Below, piece by piece: positions 23,259 to 35,078 of a DNA stretch of 64,000 nucleotides; positions within the stretch are counted from its first letter, which is position 1; each line of letters opens with the position of its first letter. This stretch comes from Welwitschia mirabilis (taxonomy: Eukaryota > Gnetophyta > Gnetopsida > Welwitschiales): NCBI GenBank assembly GCA_051453625.1, contig JBOZIK010000001.1, forward strand, positions 57,475,794 through 57,539,793, written 5' to 3'. The translations under genes and the position numbers were made by a program. The notes under the pieces are model-generated. The model was given only the letters and a program-made list of their open reading frames with translations. It did not search any database and had not been told where the DNA came from.

Positions 23259-24650
23259 TCTCCTGCGTAACATCATAATTGTTTTCATCAAGGATGGGAA
23301 AATAGACTTTGAAAAGTTTTATGGACTACCCATTGGATTCTAGATCTTTGTTGTTTTTCAAGATTTAATGGCTCAGTTTACCTCCTTTCTATCTATGAGC
23401 TTATTTAATTCCTTATTTTCTTTTTAGTGATCTTGTTAAAAATATGTAATAGATAGAGGGTGATATCCTTGCATTCACATACTATTCTTAAATGCTTATT
23501 CATTTCCAACCTAATTTTCTCTTTTTTTTACTAGTAGTTTAATTTTTTACCTCGATCTTTCTAATATTCTTGTATATCCTATGCTCATTCACCTAATGAA
23601 ATAAAAAATTTGTGTATGTATTATCTTCTTATAACCATTACATTCTAGATATTTCTTTTTATTATTGTTCCTCATCTATAGTAATTTCTTAAACCTCCTA
23701 AGCGAAGTCATACTCTTACTATCTAAGGTTATCTTAATCTCCTCCTTATTCCTACTCTATCTAGATCTTCTGTAGTTTCTTCTCAAGCTCTTTGCATGAG
23801 TTAAAATTTAATTTTATGCTTCTTTTTCTATTTTTCATACAATTTCTGAGGGTTTCTAGACTTCTATATAAAAACATGAGGAGTTTGGTTTTATCATAAT
23901 TTTTCTAGATTTTCTTTCTCATATTTCTCATTTCTTCTCTAGATATTGAGTATCTCTCCATCTTGAAATAGAATTTTGTTGATGATTTCATCGCTATCTA
24001 AAATTGATTGATCTATGATCTAAAGTCATTCCATTGAGGCCCATGGCTCTATGAATATCTTATTATGATGTCCCTTCTAGTCATAAGTTTGTCAATCCTT
24101 GATATAATTAGATTATTATCTTCCCTTATTTTGATCATGTGTATTTATATCACATGATTGGGATATTATTTAAATATCCCTATGCCATAAAGTCATTAAG
24201 TAACTTTGCTTCTTTTCTATTTTAATTACTTTTATCAAAATTTTTCTATCTATGGATAAATTGGTTGAAATATCCTATCATAAGCCACTTGTTCTTAATC
24301 ATAATTTATTGAGAAAGTTCTTGTACTTTTGATTCTTTTCCATGTTACTTTGAGGATTATAAATATTTATGATAACTAATCTTCCTTCTTAAATTTAATA
24401 AAAATGTGATATAGGCCTTTATTTATTAGTTTGACCAAATTCTTAGTTATTATCATTAATCCTCCTAATTTCCCTTGTGCTCCTATGGAAAAAAATGTTT
24501 TATCTTAATAGTATTGCTTCATTTTCTTATTATTACTCAATTTATATTCTTTTAAAATAGCTAACTTAATGTTATTTTTAATAAAAATTTCTATCAGGGT
24601 TTATTTTTCATAAGGGGATTCCAGACCCCTGTAGTTTCATGTGAGGTAAT
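23259..24650 (-). pseudogene. LINE ORF2, endonuclease and start of RT
   Basis: Minus-strand reading from about 24645: MKLQGSGIPL matches the beginning of plant LINE ORF2, where the family has an N-C-R-G-x-G block. FFSIGAQGKLGGL near 24480 and IINIYNPQSNMEKNQKY near 24340 are endonuclease blocks of the APE type, which nick the target DNA. Towards 23300, DRKEVNWAIKSWKTTKIWNP (the second Trp is a stop in the DNA) and IFPILDENNYDVTQEI lead into the RT, which then continues across the inserted LINE at 20634. Catalytic endonuclease residues could not all be placed because the frame shifts often. Stops are mostly at Trp or Gln. Confidence 0.65.
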
Positions 24651-24901
24651 CATTAAGTAGGTGATCCTTTTTTTTAGTATTTCTTATATTGTATCTTGCA
24701 TACTATTTTCATGTTTTTCATGTTCTTCCTATTCCTTAGGATTCTATTTCTTAGCCTTCCATTTGTATGTTATTCTACATCACTTGGTTGTTCTTCACTT
24801 ATTTATACATTATTTTATATTTGATTTGTCTACTACTCTCCCTTTTCTTATTTCATCGCTAAAGACTATAATGGGTTAAGATTAGAGTTTTTCTTAACTT
24901 T
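24651..24901 (-). other. ORF1-ORF2 spacer of the minus-strand LINE
   Basis: Short non-coding stretch between the ORF2 start and the copy C insertion site. The 72-codon plus-strand frame here is a low-complexity shadow. Confidence 0.45.
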
Positions 24902-24906
24902 ATGCT
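24902..24906. repeat. Target-site duplication ATGCT, left of copy C
   Basis: ATGCT precedes the LTR start TGTTGC at 24907 and recurs right after the LTR end CTACAACA at 38515. Confidence 0.85.
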
Positions 24907-25137
24907 TGTTGCGATTTCAAATTTCATGTATTTTATAGGGTATTTTCAGTAGTTTTATAGGACATTAGACATGTTTAAGTGGAGTTTTGACAATATTAAA
25001 TATCTAATATAATTATCACAAAAATATACAATCTTCATTATATTTGATAGCATTTTAGGCAAATTACAATACTTCCCATCTAAAGAAGAGTTCAATGATC
25101 AAAGAGGCTAATTTGTGTAAGAAATAGCTTAAGGAGG

Positions 25138-25180
25138 TCATCCTCCCCATCATCATCTAGACAATATATGGATAATAGAA
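25138..25180 (+). repeat. TGTCATCC-type imperfect palindrome, copy C 5' LTR
   Basis: GTCATCCTCCCCATCATCAT on the left and GGATAATAG on the right. It corresponds to 36885-36925 in the 3' LTR. Confidence 0.55.
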
Positions 25181-25245
25181 GTAAGTAAGCTAACTATAAT
25201 GCTAACTAGACGAAACTAGATGCTAATATAGATCTCATTTGTTGT

Positions 25246-25288
25246 GGCATCATCTCATGTATCATTTGGATAATAGAGAGGATAACAC
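25246..25288 (+). repeat. Second imperfect palindrome, copy C 5' LTR
   Basis: GGCATCATCTCATGTATCAT followed by TTGGATAATAGAGAGGATAA. The counterpart in the 3' LTR is near 37000-37045. Confidence 0.55.
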
Positions 25289-26154
25289 CTAAAAATAACT
25301 AATGCACCAAACTTTATCTAACTTTTGCAAAGTTTCATGCACATCCTACACATCATTAGGATTTTTTTAATTATGTTTTTTTTTGTTTTTAAAGTCTTAT
25401 TTGTAATAAATAACTCATTTTTCCTAGACTCTGACTTTTATTTTATTTAGCATTTAAAATTATTGTGATAGGAGATCAAAGAATAGGAGATCCCTTCATT
25501 GTTGCTATAAAAAGGTTCCTTAGTGTTAGGATGTGTTTCCTTTATTAAGGTATTGCTACTTTATAACATAGATGTTAATTTAACTTAATCAAAATAGTTT
25601 CATTTTCCATATTTTCCTATGTACATGTCCTTTATGGTTTATATTGAATATGATTTTATGATAGCTTCATACTTGATATAGATCATGACGAAAACCTTTA
25701 TTAAGGTTGAAACTATTATACTAGTTAATTGAATTTCATTTTGCATTTTATAGTTTAATCATTACATGTTTTTCATATTCTATTTAATGTTCCTAATAGC
25801 TTAGGTTGATTAGGATTTAATAATAATTTTTCTTAATTAATTAAAGGTATACAGGCTGATTTCTATGGTAGGTTGATTTGATAGTCCAATAAATATTTCA
25901 TTTAGAGTAGTTTGCATTCAAGCATTTGCATCTTACATTTTTTTTACATTATTATTTATTTTCATCTACTTAAATGAAAACACAAAAAATATTTCATTTG
26001 AAATCAATTTCTTTCTTCTTTCCTAGTGCCTTTGACAGATTATGATGCTTAGGTTAACTCGCATCTATACTAGTGTGTGTATTTTGTAAAATATTTGTGA
26101 TTTATAGGATTTGATAAAAGGACATAAATAATTGCATAAACATGTACCACAAAA

Positions 26155-26177
26155 TCTTAGTGCCATTATTGAGGAAG
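26155..26177 (+). other. Primer-binding-site region of copy C
   Basis: TCTTAGTGCCATTATTGAGG is a decayed version of the TGGCGCCGTTGCCGGGGA-type block. Confidence 0.6.
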
Positions 26178-26850
26178 ACTATAAGAAGTTCGAGGATTGT
26201 TATTTCTTAGATAAGTATTTTGGATTTTGGTTTATGTATTTGTCTATAATAGTATTGTATTTTTACAATAGATCCATTAGGATTTTCATTTTACATTTTT
26301 TTATTTTTTTTTCAAAAATAATTCCTTGTTGTTCCTATTATCATCCAAATGACATGCAGGGAACAATAGCTCATAAAATTCGGGTTTTTATTTTCCATAA
26401 ATGCTAGATTTTTTTAATAATATCCCTTATTATCTAGATAATCTAGGTGGACAACTATCAACTTTTCTTCTGTATGTTTTTCTACAACTCTATTTTTTAA
26501 TGTTTTTGTTATCACTTTTTTGTATAAGTTATCATCCAAGTATATTATGTAGATATCCATAGAGATGACACTTGTAAAAATAACTCTAAGCATGTAGGAA
26601 CATTATAAATTTAAGTCAAAAGACAAAGTATCAAAGAGAACAGATGTTAATTAAAGAAAACATTAGAGAAGGCTTAGTTTAACTATGAACTATACCCAGG
26701 TATGCACATCCCAAGTACAAAAGAAATTTCAAGAATTAAATTTTTTTTTCATTTACTATTTTAAAACTTGATTTTTTAAAGAAAATTTTTCAAACAAAAA
26801 TATTGAAGGAAAAATTTTTATTTTGATGTCAAATTCTATGTAAAAATAAA
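26178..26850 (+). other. Leader of copy C
   Basis: Non-coding, with a TGTCATCC-type palindrome at 26322-26368 and a weaker one near 26420-26460. The 91-codon frame at 26132-26407 starts in the LTR and is accidental. Confidence 0.55.
26322..26368 (+). repeat. TGTCATCC-type imperfect palindrome, copy C leader
   Basis: TTCCTTGTTGTTCC on the left and GGGAACAATA on the right form an arm pair around an ATCATCCAAATGACAT core. Confidence 0.6.
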
Positions 26851-28200
26851 AATAAGTATCTTATTTCAATATCCCTATCATTATAGGAATTACTAATGTA
26901 AACATAAATACAAATTTTAATGTCACACTTGGAGAATTAATTGCAAATAAAAAGCATGAAATCCAAAATCCTTTTGACCTACCTCCTGGTGATGGTGTTG
27001 ACTTAAGAAATTTAAGTGCATATCCTATATTTACTGGATAACATGTTCAGAATCCAATTCAACATTTAGCCAATACAGAATAAATTATACTTACTTCAAG
27101 AAATGGTAAAAAACATATTAGTGATTGTACTTACATGGTAATCTTCCCTATCACACTTTAAAAAAGAAAAATTATGGTCTAGAACTATTCCATACAAAAG
27201 TTTAAAAATATAAAACCAAGTATAAGAAGCCTTTATCAAATGATTTGTGAGTGAAAGTAGAATGAGAAAAATAAAATAAGAAGTAATAAACTTTTAACAG
27301 CAACCTAATGAGGATTATGCCATAGCATATGAATGATTTTTATAGCAATACACTCTAATTCTATTGATGCATTTTTTCAAGAAGAACTAATAGATTATTT
27401 CTACATTAAATTAAATAGTCAAACTAAAAAGCTTGTAGATTTCTCTTATGTGGTAACTTAATGAACTTAACATTAGATAATACATGAAATTTATTAGAAG
27501 AATTAGTGGAAATAAGTTAAACTTGTCCTAAACCAACATATAAAAAAAATAATACTATATGCCAAATCATTAAATATCTTAAGAAAGTAAAACAAGTAAA
27601 GGAGGAAGTACAGCATGAACCAATAAATGTAATCAAGAATTTCACAACCACATTAGGAAAATATACACAAATTATACTTGATGCAAAAATAGCAACTTAA
27701 AAAAATGTAAATTCAAGTTGTAATTTATGCAAAGATAATTATCATATAATAAAAGAATATCCTTTATTATCAACATACAAAGAGAAAATTTATAAAGAAG
27801 TATGTGCATTTAATAAAAAATCTTTAAACTTTAGAAATCAAAATTAGAATCAATATTAATAAAGAATGAATGTACCATCAAACTTTCAACCCTTTGATGA
27901 AAAATTTAAAAGCTCAAACTTTCAAATAAGTCATTCAAATTTTCAACCATTTGAAAATAGATTTAAGAATGCAAATTTTTAACTAAATAATTCAAACTTT
28001 TAACCAAGTAGCTCAAATTTTCATACAAGCACTTCACAATTTAAACAAAATCAAAAAGATCTACTTAGAGATTCAATAGATAAGATAAGAAAATCATAAG
28101 AAAAGACCAATACAAATACTAAAAATCTTATGAATGTTCTTCAACAAATAATGTTAGCAAATCAAAGACTATAAAATCACTTGCAACTCAACCTTTACTA
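26851..28200 (+). pseudogene. Copy C gag pseudogene
   Basis: NVTLGELIANKKHEIQNPF near 26920-26975 and the following PPGDGVDLRNLSAYPIFTG are the N-terminal blocks shared with copies A and B. The RNA-binding zinc knuckle near 27715-27760 reads SCNLCKDNYHIIKEYP: C-x2-C-x4-H-x4 with Tyr instead of the fourth Cys. It is followed by repeated Asn-Phe-Gln stretches (27880-28060), a low-complexity tail also present in copy A. Stops and frameshifts are spread through it. In life gag forms the virus-like particle. Confidence 0.75.
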
Positions 28201-28800
28201 AATCGTAATAAAGTAAAGAAAGATTGAAAATTTGTAATAAGAATTGAAAATTACACAACATCCACTACTTATGAGACTTAAAATTGCAAAAAGAATAAGA
28301 AATATGATTAAGAATGAGAGGATGTACAAATCCTAAATATTCTAATTTGTGAAAATACCTAGTTAGAAGGAAATAAAAAGGAACCATATCTAGTAAAGTC
28401 TTCCTAGCTTGATCTATATCTAATTTAGTTTTGTAAAAATGTCCAAAATTTAAAAATCCTAAGGTAGCAACAATTAGTATCATTTAAAAAGAAAATAAAG
28501 GAATTAATAAGCCTTAATTAATATAGTATCAAGTGTTAATATCATATATCTTAGGAATAATAAACCTTTGGAAATAATAAAAGACTTGGTGATTTAAATA
28601 GAAGAAGCTTTTTATCCAATAGATGTGGTTATTATTGAAGTTAAACATAATGGAGATTATCCACTACTTTTAAAAAAAGCATTTTGTGCAATTGCCCATT
28701 GTATTATTAATACATGTACTAGAATGATGGAATTCCATTTAGAAAATAAGAAATTTACAATTAGAGTTTTTGATGCCATTGAAAATGACATGGAAGATAA
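28201..28800 (+). pseudogene. Copy C protease remnant
   Basis: SVNIIYL near 28535, IIKDLVI near 28575, EEAFYPIDVVIIEVKHNGDY near 28600-28660 and NKKFTIRVFDAIENDM near 28745-28795 align with the copy A protease and linker. The stretch that should hold the D-L-G-A active site is missing or too decayed to read, so the enzyme is dead. The 72-codon minus frame at 28265-28483 is its antisense shadow. Confidence 0.65.
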
Positions 28801-28868
28801 GTAGACTCTAGAGAAAGAAATTTTTTGATGCCATTGAAAACGACATGGGAGATAAGTAGACTCTAGAG
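28767..28868. repeat. Tandem duplication, period 55 bp
   Basis: Two units beginning TTTTTGATGCCATTGAAAA at 28767 and 28822, with a short spacer, differ at about two positions. They duplicate the end of the protease-linker. Confidence 0.85.
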
Positions 28869-29299
28869 GAAAAATTAAACTAACTTATTTTTACAACATC
28901 ATCCACTTAAAAAAAGATGGTTAATGCTTCATGATCCTACTTTATACGAAGATCCAACTGAAGTAGAAAATTTAAAATCTTTCAACATTAATAACCTTAA
29001 TTATGAAAATCTTGGAACTGACTATTTTAATTAGAGAATGAAAAAATAAAATTTGTAATTTGGAAAGAATTCTAACATCTAAAAATGATGGAGTATCTAT
29101 ATTTTAAGGAAGGTTGTCCATATGTATCATTTAAATGATTGTTAGAGATGATGGTTAACTCTAAGAAATCAATAACAAAAATTAAAAATTTTAACTTAGA
29201 ACTAAAAACTTTACCTAGTGAACTAAAATACATCTTTCTATTTAATTATCTAAAGAAACCTTTAATTATAAATGAACATCTTTATCCTCAATAATAATT

Positions 29300-30250
29300 A
29301 ACTTTAATCTCACTTTTTAATTCTAAGATTAATGCATTTTCTTGAACTTATAAAGATTTAGTAGCCATTTCCACTGCCATAGTTCAACATAAAATCTACC
29401 TTGAAGATAATGAAAAACTAGTTAAACCATATTTGATAATGAGTGGATTTTGGAATTATTTATACCATATTTGATAATGAGTGGATTTTGGAATTATTTT
29501 GGAATTAAAGATGAAATCATTAAAATAATGAATTTTGGAATTATTTATACCATATTTGATAATGAATGGATTAGTCCTTTGATTATAGTACCTAAGAAAG
29601 ATGGGAAGTGAAGAATGTGTACTAATTTTAGAAAGCTTAATGAAGTAATAAAGAAAGAACATTTCCCTTTACGCTTTTTAGACCAAATTCTTGATATAAT
29701 CTAAGAAAATGCCATTTATTATTTTTTTGACAGTTATAGTGGTTATAATTATGTTTGTATAGCTAGTGAAAATCAAGAAAAACAACTTTTACTTTAGTTT
29801 TAGAACATTTGCCTTTAGACACATGCCTTTTAAACTCTGTAATGATCCTAGAACATTTCAACCTGTAATGATGGGTATCTTTTCTAATATATTAGAGGAT
29901 TTAATTGAAATTTTTATGAATGAATTCTCAAGACTTGGTAAAAACTTTGAATAAATAATAAAAAGATTAGAAAAAGTCTTAGATATATGCATTGAGAATG
30001 ATCTACATTTGAGTTGGAAGAAGAGTTTCTTTCTCGTCAATAATGGAATTATCTTAGATCACTACATTTCTAGTATGAGAATTAGAATGAGCCCTAAAAA
30101 TATAAGTGTCATTAAAAATCTAAACCTTTCAACAAATGTTAAACAAGTTAGATCTTTCCTTGATCATTTTTTGTAAACCCCTTCAGTTGTTACTTGAGAA
30201 AGAAGGTACATTTAATTAGAATGAATCATATCAATTTTCTTTTGAAACAC
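29300..30250 (+). pseudogene. Copy C reverse transcriptase pseudogene
   Basis: The enzyme would make cDNA from element RNA. Blocks in order: WISPLIIVPKKDGK near 29567, RMCTNFRKLNEVIKKEHFPL near 29610-29670, FDSYSGYNYVCIASENQEK near 29727-29780, FAFRHMPFKLCNDPRTFQPV at about 29808-29865, and the catalytic block IFMNEFSRLG near 29908-29940. In the last, the family's F-M-D-D has become F-M-N-E. A C-terminal thumb and connection region follows. The order and the HMPFKLCN block point to the Athila/Tat side of Ty3/gypsy. At least one frameshift near 29790 and several stops are present. The RT start is disturbed by a local triplication (29426-29570). Confidence 0.82.
29426..29570. repeat. Local triplication of a 36-bp unit
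   Basis: ACCATATTTGATAATGAGTG starts at 29426 and 29464, with the shorter third unit at 29549. The first two copies are identical over about 36 bp. It disrupts the start of the RT domain. Confidence 0.85.
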
Positions 30251-30730
30251 TTAAAAATAAAACTTCTTTTAATCCTATAGTAAGAGGACCTAATTAGAAA
30301 AAACATTTTGAATTAATATGTAATGCTAGTAATATTACTTTGGATTGGGTTCTTCATCAAGAATATGAAAAATATTTTAAAGTTATATCTTACTAGAGTA
30401 AAACTTTGTTAAAAGATCAATCAAATTATGCTACTACTAAAAAATAAATGTTAGGCATAATATTTTTCCTTAATAAACTTGAACACTATTTTTCAGGCTT
30501 TTATACACATGTTTACATAAGCTATGTAGCTATTTGATATCTTATAACTAAGAAAGATTCTAATTCTAGACTCATTACATGGATCCTTGTTATGGAACAA
30601 TTTAATCTAACCATCAATGATAAAATAGAAAAACATAACAATGTTGTAGATCATTTATCATGACTTTCTTCTTTCCTTAATGATCTTTTGATTAATGATT
30701 CTTTTCTTGATGAATACCTTGCCATCTCTT
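30251..30730 (+). pseudogene. Copy C RNase H pseudogene
   Basis: HFELICNASNITLDWVLHQE near 30308-30365 is the first RNase H strand, where the family has a catalytic Asp in its C-D-A-S block and this copy reads C-N-A-S. Then KTLLKDQSNYATTKK, FLNKLEHYFSGFYTHVYIS, SRLITWILVMEQFNLTINDK and NNVVDHLS follow in order to about 30660. The domain would degrade the RNA strand of the RNA-DNA hybrid. It is inactive because of the Asp loss and stops. Confidence 0.75.
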
Positions 30731-30779
30731 CAACTTATGCTCCTCCTTAGTATGTTGATATAGTGAACTATATTATTAT

Positions 30780-32020
30780 TATGAAAACACTTTAAAATTA
30801 GAGCTATAATCAGAGAAAATCTTTTCTCCATAGGATTAATGATTATGAATGCAATAATCCACATCTTTACCATAGGTGCAAAGACTAAATCATGAGAAAA
30901 TGTATGTCTGAATGGGAATAATTAAACATTCTTTATCTTTATCATAGTAATATATGTGGAGGATACTTTAGTAAGAAAAAAACTACAATAAAGATTCTTC
31001 ACTCTAGTTTCTATTGGCCTAGTCTTTTTTGAAGACTTTTTTGATTTTTCTAGAAGGTATGATGCTTGTCAAAGTTATGGTAGTCTTATTCATTCTTATG
31101 ATATGCATCTAAAATCTAATTCTAGAATATGAACCTTTTAATTATTAGGGGATTAACTTTATAGGACCTATTAAACCACCATCATATAATAAGGATTACA
31201 TTTTAGTGATTGTTGATTATATTACAAAATGGGTTGAATCTCTTTCTACTATTATAAATGATGCAAGAACTATTTGAAATTTTATTTGAACTCATATTTT
31301 CCAACATTTTATTTTTTTTTTCAAACTATTATTAGTAATCAAGAAACTCATTTCATAAATCATCTTTTTAGGAGATTTCTTTTATCTATTGAAATTGAAC
31401 ATAGAGTAGATTATGCTTATTATCCTTAATCTAATGGTCAAGATGAAAATGCAAATAGAGAAATTAAGAAAATGTTTTAAAAACATATCTCCATTAATAA
31501 GAAATCTTGGGCTTTTAAGATTAAATATGTCATTTGAGGTTACCATAATACTTGGCATAATTCTGTTGGTTTTTCATCTTATAAACTTATGTACAGAAAA
31601 GTTTGTATTTTACCAGTTAATGTTTATTACAACTCTTATTATTATAATTATCAACATAGCCTTTTAGACTTAAATGAAAATCTTAAAACTCTATTAGCCC
31701 AACTTAATTATTTAGATGAAAAATGGACTTGTGTCATACATCATTAACTCATTCATAAAGTCCAAGTTAAGCTCAAACATGATGAAAATTTAATACATAA
31801 AATGTTTAAACCTGGTCAACTTAGTCTTTTATACAACACTAGAGTGCATTTTTTACATAACAAGTTGTTCTCTACATGATAAGGTCCTTATCTTATAAAA
31901 TGATTACATTCTAATGAATTAGTTGAGATTTCTGGCTTAGACAATAGGAATATTTAGAAAGTTAATAGAAAAAAGCCTTCTAATGCAACCTTTTAACACG
32001 ATAAAATTACTTATCTTGAA
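30780..32020 (+). pseudogene. Copy C integrase pseudogene
   Basis: Zinc-binding N-terminal region and catalytic core are heavily decayed (30830-31300). The core's later part reads THFINHLFRRFLLSIEIEHR near 31350-31405 and NGQDENANREIKKMF near 31436-31480, where the catalytic Glu is still present. The C-terminal part reads SFSSYKLMYRKVCILPVNVY near 31570-31625, PGQLSLLYNTRVHFLHNKLF near 31815-31870 and KVNRKK near 31960. This tail, and the lack of a chromodomain, fit Athila/Tat. The 84-codon frame 31413-31667 overlaps it in another frame and is a shadow. Confidence 0.8.
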
Positions 32021-34079
32021 GGTTAGGAGGAGTTTCTCTCTATCGTTGTTTAAATTTCTTATTAGCTGATCCCTTTAATGGATGTTATGACATCACTTGA
32101 TCATATTTTCAATTAACTTATATATTTTCTTTATGAATTTAATATGACTAGTACTTATTACATGTGCATTTTAAAGTGATAATATTGAATTCACATAGTA
32201 TTAAAACATTCTTATGTATATGAAATTTATTTTAAAGGAACATGTCTCAGTTCTTATATTCTTTTTTAATGGTATGAGTTTTTTTATTATTTAGGTGTGT
32301 TCTTTTTTGTTTTTCATCTCACTTCTTTATCTTCGTCTTTGAGAGTATGTGTTATGTGGAATTTATTCCCTAAAAAAATAAGAATAAGAATTAAAAAAAT
32401 AATGACATGACTTATTGTATCTATGTTAAATACATTATTATCATGATGTCCTATCAAACCAAGGTACATTTTCTTGTAAAGAGCCTTTCACAGTGTTAGT
32501 AGCTATGGGAACTCTACTAGAGGATCAGTTGATTATGCTTCATGGTTTATTACTTCTTTGACTATGGTTTCACTCTTCTCATCATAAAATATAATAAGAT
32601 ACACATTGATTCTATGGGATCACTGGTGTTTCTAGTGTTATTAGAGGCACTGATTATTTCTTAGACTCTCAGCATTCCTACATGTTCATATCACTTTTTA
32701 AGATTAGGGTATGTTTTAGGATGTGAGTAGATGATTTTATTACTAAGCAATCTTTGATCTTATCATTTATTAGTTAGAGAATTAGATCTTTAGTATTATC
32801 ATAATCACTATCTTATTGAGTATAACTTTATGAACTGGATACATCTTGTCATGCATTATTAAGTAATTTTATGATTTCTTCTAAAGGGAGGTTGCTAGGT
32901 TAGGATTTATGGTAGATACACTATGATCTGAGGTATCCATTTTCCTTCTATTTTTATTTAATTTTTTAGTTTGATTTTTTAAAGTCATTTTCATACTTTT
33001 TAATTATCATTTTAAAACCTTATCATTTAGTAGTTTTATTGTTGTTATTTTTATTTTCAATTGTGTTATTCATCAATAAAATTTAACTTTCTTTTAGCAT
33101 TTTAACTAGATGATGTTCATTTAGGTTTACATGATGTTCCTTTAAATCTTTTTGAGTTTAACACATTTTCATGATTACTTTGAGTTTGGGAATATTTATT
33201 GAGTTTCTTTTATCATGCATCTTTCTACTTGGTACATTTTCATCGCCTTATTTTTCTCTCTTACTTTAAGTTCTTCTCATTTATTTAGACTTATTCATTA
33301 TGATTTTTTATCGTTTTCCATCTTTTGAACTTTCTAATAAAGTTTTTAATACTTTCATACTACTATCTGATCCTAACTTATTTGGCTAATGTTTTTATTT
33401 TTCTAAGCTTTTTAAAAGCCTTATTGTCCATCTAGTCATTCAAATAGTCAAGTAGATAACAGACTAAGAATTCTTGAGAGTTATTCTAGGTTTTCATCTA
33501 AATGATGTGAGCAAATGATAGTGCAATAAAGCCACATCCCAAACTTTTTTATTTCATATTATTCCATAAGGCACTATTCATGATGAGGCCTAACATCACT
33601 TTTGACTTCTCACCCACTTTGATTATGCCCTGGTTTTTGTGATTTCATTAAATTTTTAAAAATGAGGTATGTTTCTCTCTTTCATGTTATTTTTTATTTT
33701 TTCTCTTTTTTCGTAGTATTTTGGAGTTTAGTTTTTGCATAGAATTTTTAGTTTTTTGAGTTCTTCAATTTGGAACAAATGGATTTGATTTTCATTGTGT
33801 ATTTTATAAGAAATTTGAATTTATGTGATTTATGAGATAGAACTAGATTTTTATCTTTAAAAATCATTTTCTTTCATACTATTAGCCAAAACTTAGTAGT
33901 TCTTATAGTCAAATTGATTAGCACAATGAGCTATACTCTTCTATTAGATTAATTTCTCCATTTGAGCACTTATATTTTTTACCTTTTGTGGGGTTCACTA
34001 TTTTATTTTTTTGATTTTCTCTCAAGTTTTACAATAATTATTCACATGTTTAGGTAATATGAGATGTATTAGATTTCAT

Positions 34080-35078
34080 TGGAGGTAAGGAGAGGGTAAG
34101 GGGACTAGACATACTTCTGTGATTTTTACATAAAAGATAATGTACTAGGGTTGTTTATAGGCATTTATGAGATACATTTTAGTGAGTTTTACCTTATTAC
34201 ACATGATGCACATTATGATGATGTTTACAAAACCATGCATGTAATAAGATAGATAGGTAGAGCCAAAGCCTAAGCCATCCGCTAAGGAGTCTAGCCCACT
34301 TGTACCACTTGTTATAGACTGTGCAAAGTCCATGCATTAATCACATGGCTTGGTATATTTCTATACAGATAGCATTCATTCATGCAGAGAGATATTTTAG
34401 TGAATTTATGATTAGAATAAAGTCCAAGGTTAATTAGAGATTAACCAATCTTTAGCTTAAGTGGATTTTGAACATACATGAAGCCTATTATGCATCATAG
34501 ATGAAAGAGATTTATGATACTATGCATATTGAGCAGAGGCTTAATACTTGTGGATAGAGAGTAGAAATGATTGTTACCATTCATAGTTATAAGGTTTCTA
34601 TCATACTAGATCACATAACCATTATTATAGATTTAGCATGTCCACAGAGTACACATATACATTCTTCTTGTAGTACAGAGAAGTGTCAAGCTTATGACAC
34701 TACGTCAGCTATTCTAGCAAATGTCACTAGATATAGGTAAGGAGTTTTGGTTACACACTTGTAATCTACCTATAGGATCTTACAAAAAGGGATGATTAAT
34801 AATATTAGCCCATCATTTTATGATAATCATGTAATGGTTGCTTATTTATAAATGTTCACAGTTTTTCGATAGGGGAACTAGATGGATCTACTAACATTTA
34901 TATGGATGAGACTCAGGACTATTATTAAGGCTAGATACATATAGACTTGGGGATATCTATCCCTTTCTTTTACTATTTTCCATCATTTTAGCATACTAGA
35001 GCATGTATATGAGTAGTATTTTACACATCTTCAGATGTCATCTTACTACATATAGAACATGGACATTCAGATTCTAAG
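34080..35078 (+). pseudogene. Possible remnant of an extra plant-retrotransposon ORF in copy C
   Basis: Compared with its surroundings this stretch has fewer stops per frame and a richer base composition. Reading across shifts one sees IEQRLNTCG, then NNISPSFYDNHVMVAYL near 34795-34850, then WGYLSLSFTIFHHFSILEHV near 34950-35010. The pattern resembles the end of the 'putative plant transposon protein' ORF found with some Athila/Tat elements, in which a hydrophobic helical block is followed by a pattern like L-P-Y-G-x-L-x-T-x-I-F-x-H-F. The match is weak and done by eye. The alternative is random sequence. The minus frame 34145-34333 is not supported. Confidence 0.3.

Larger units (their letters stand above)
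24907..26154 (+). repeat. 5' LTR of copy C
   Basis: 1248 bp, from TGTTGCGATTTC to ACCACAAAA (the 3' LTR ends CTACAACA). Imperfect palindromes lie at 25138-25180 and 25246-25288. A poly(T)-rich block and CTAGACTCTGACTTTTATTT sit where related LTRs have their promoter. Confidence 0.85.

Noticed and set aside
18640-24650. Twin-priming inversion as the origin of the two opposite LINE pieces
   Set aside because: Both LINEs contain their own RT core and differ strongly in sequence, and the minus-strand LINE continues on both sides of the plus-strand one. Nested insertion fits better than inversion of one element.
34145-34333. 62-codon minus frame with MDFAQSITSGTSGLDSLADG
   Set aside because: Short, alone, and in the opposite direction to the element. 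No conserved partner frame was seen.
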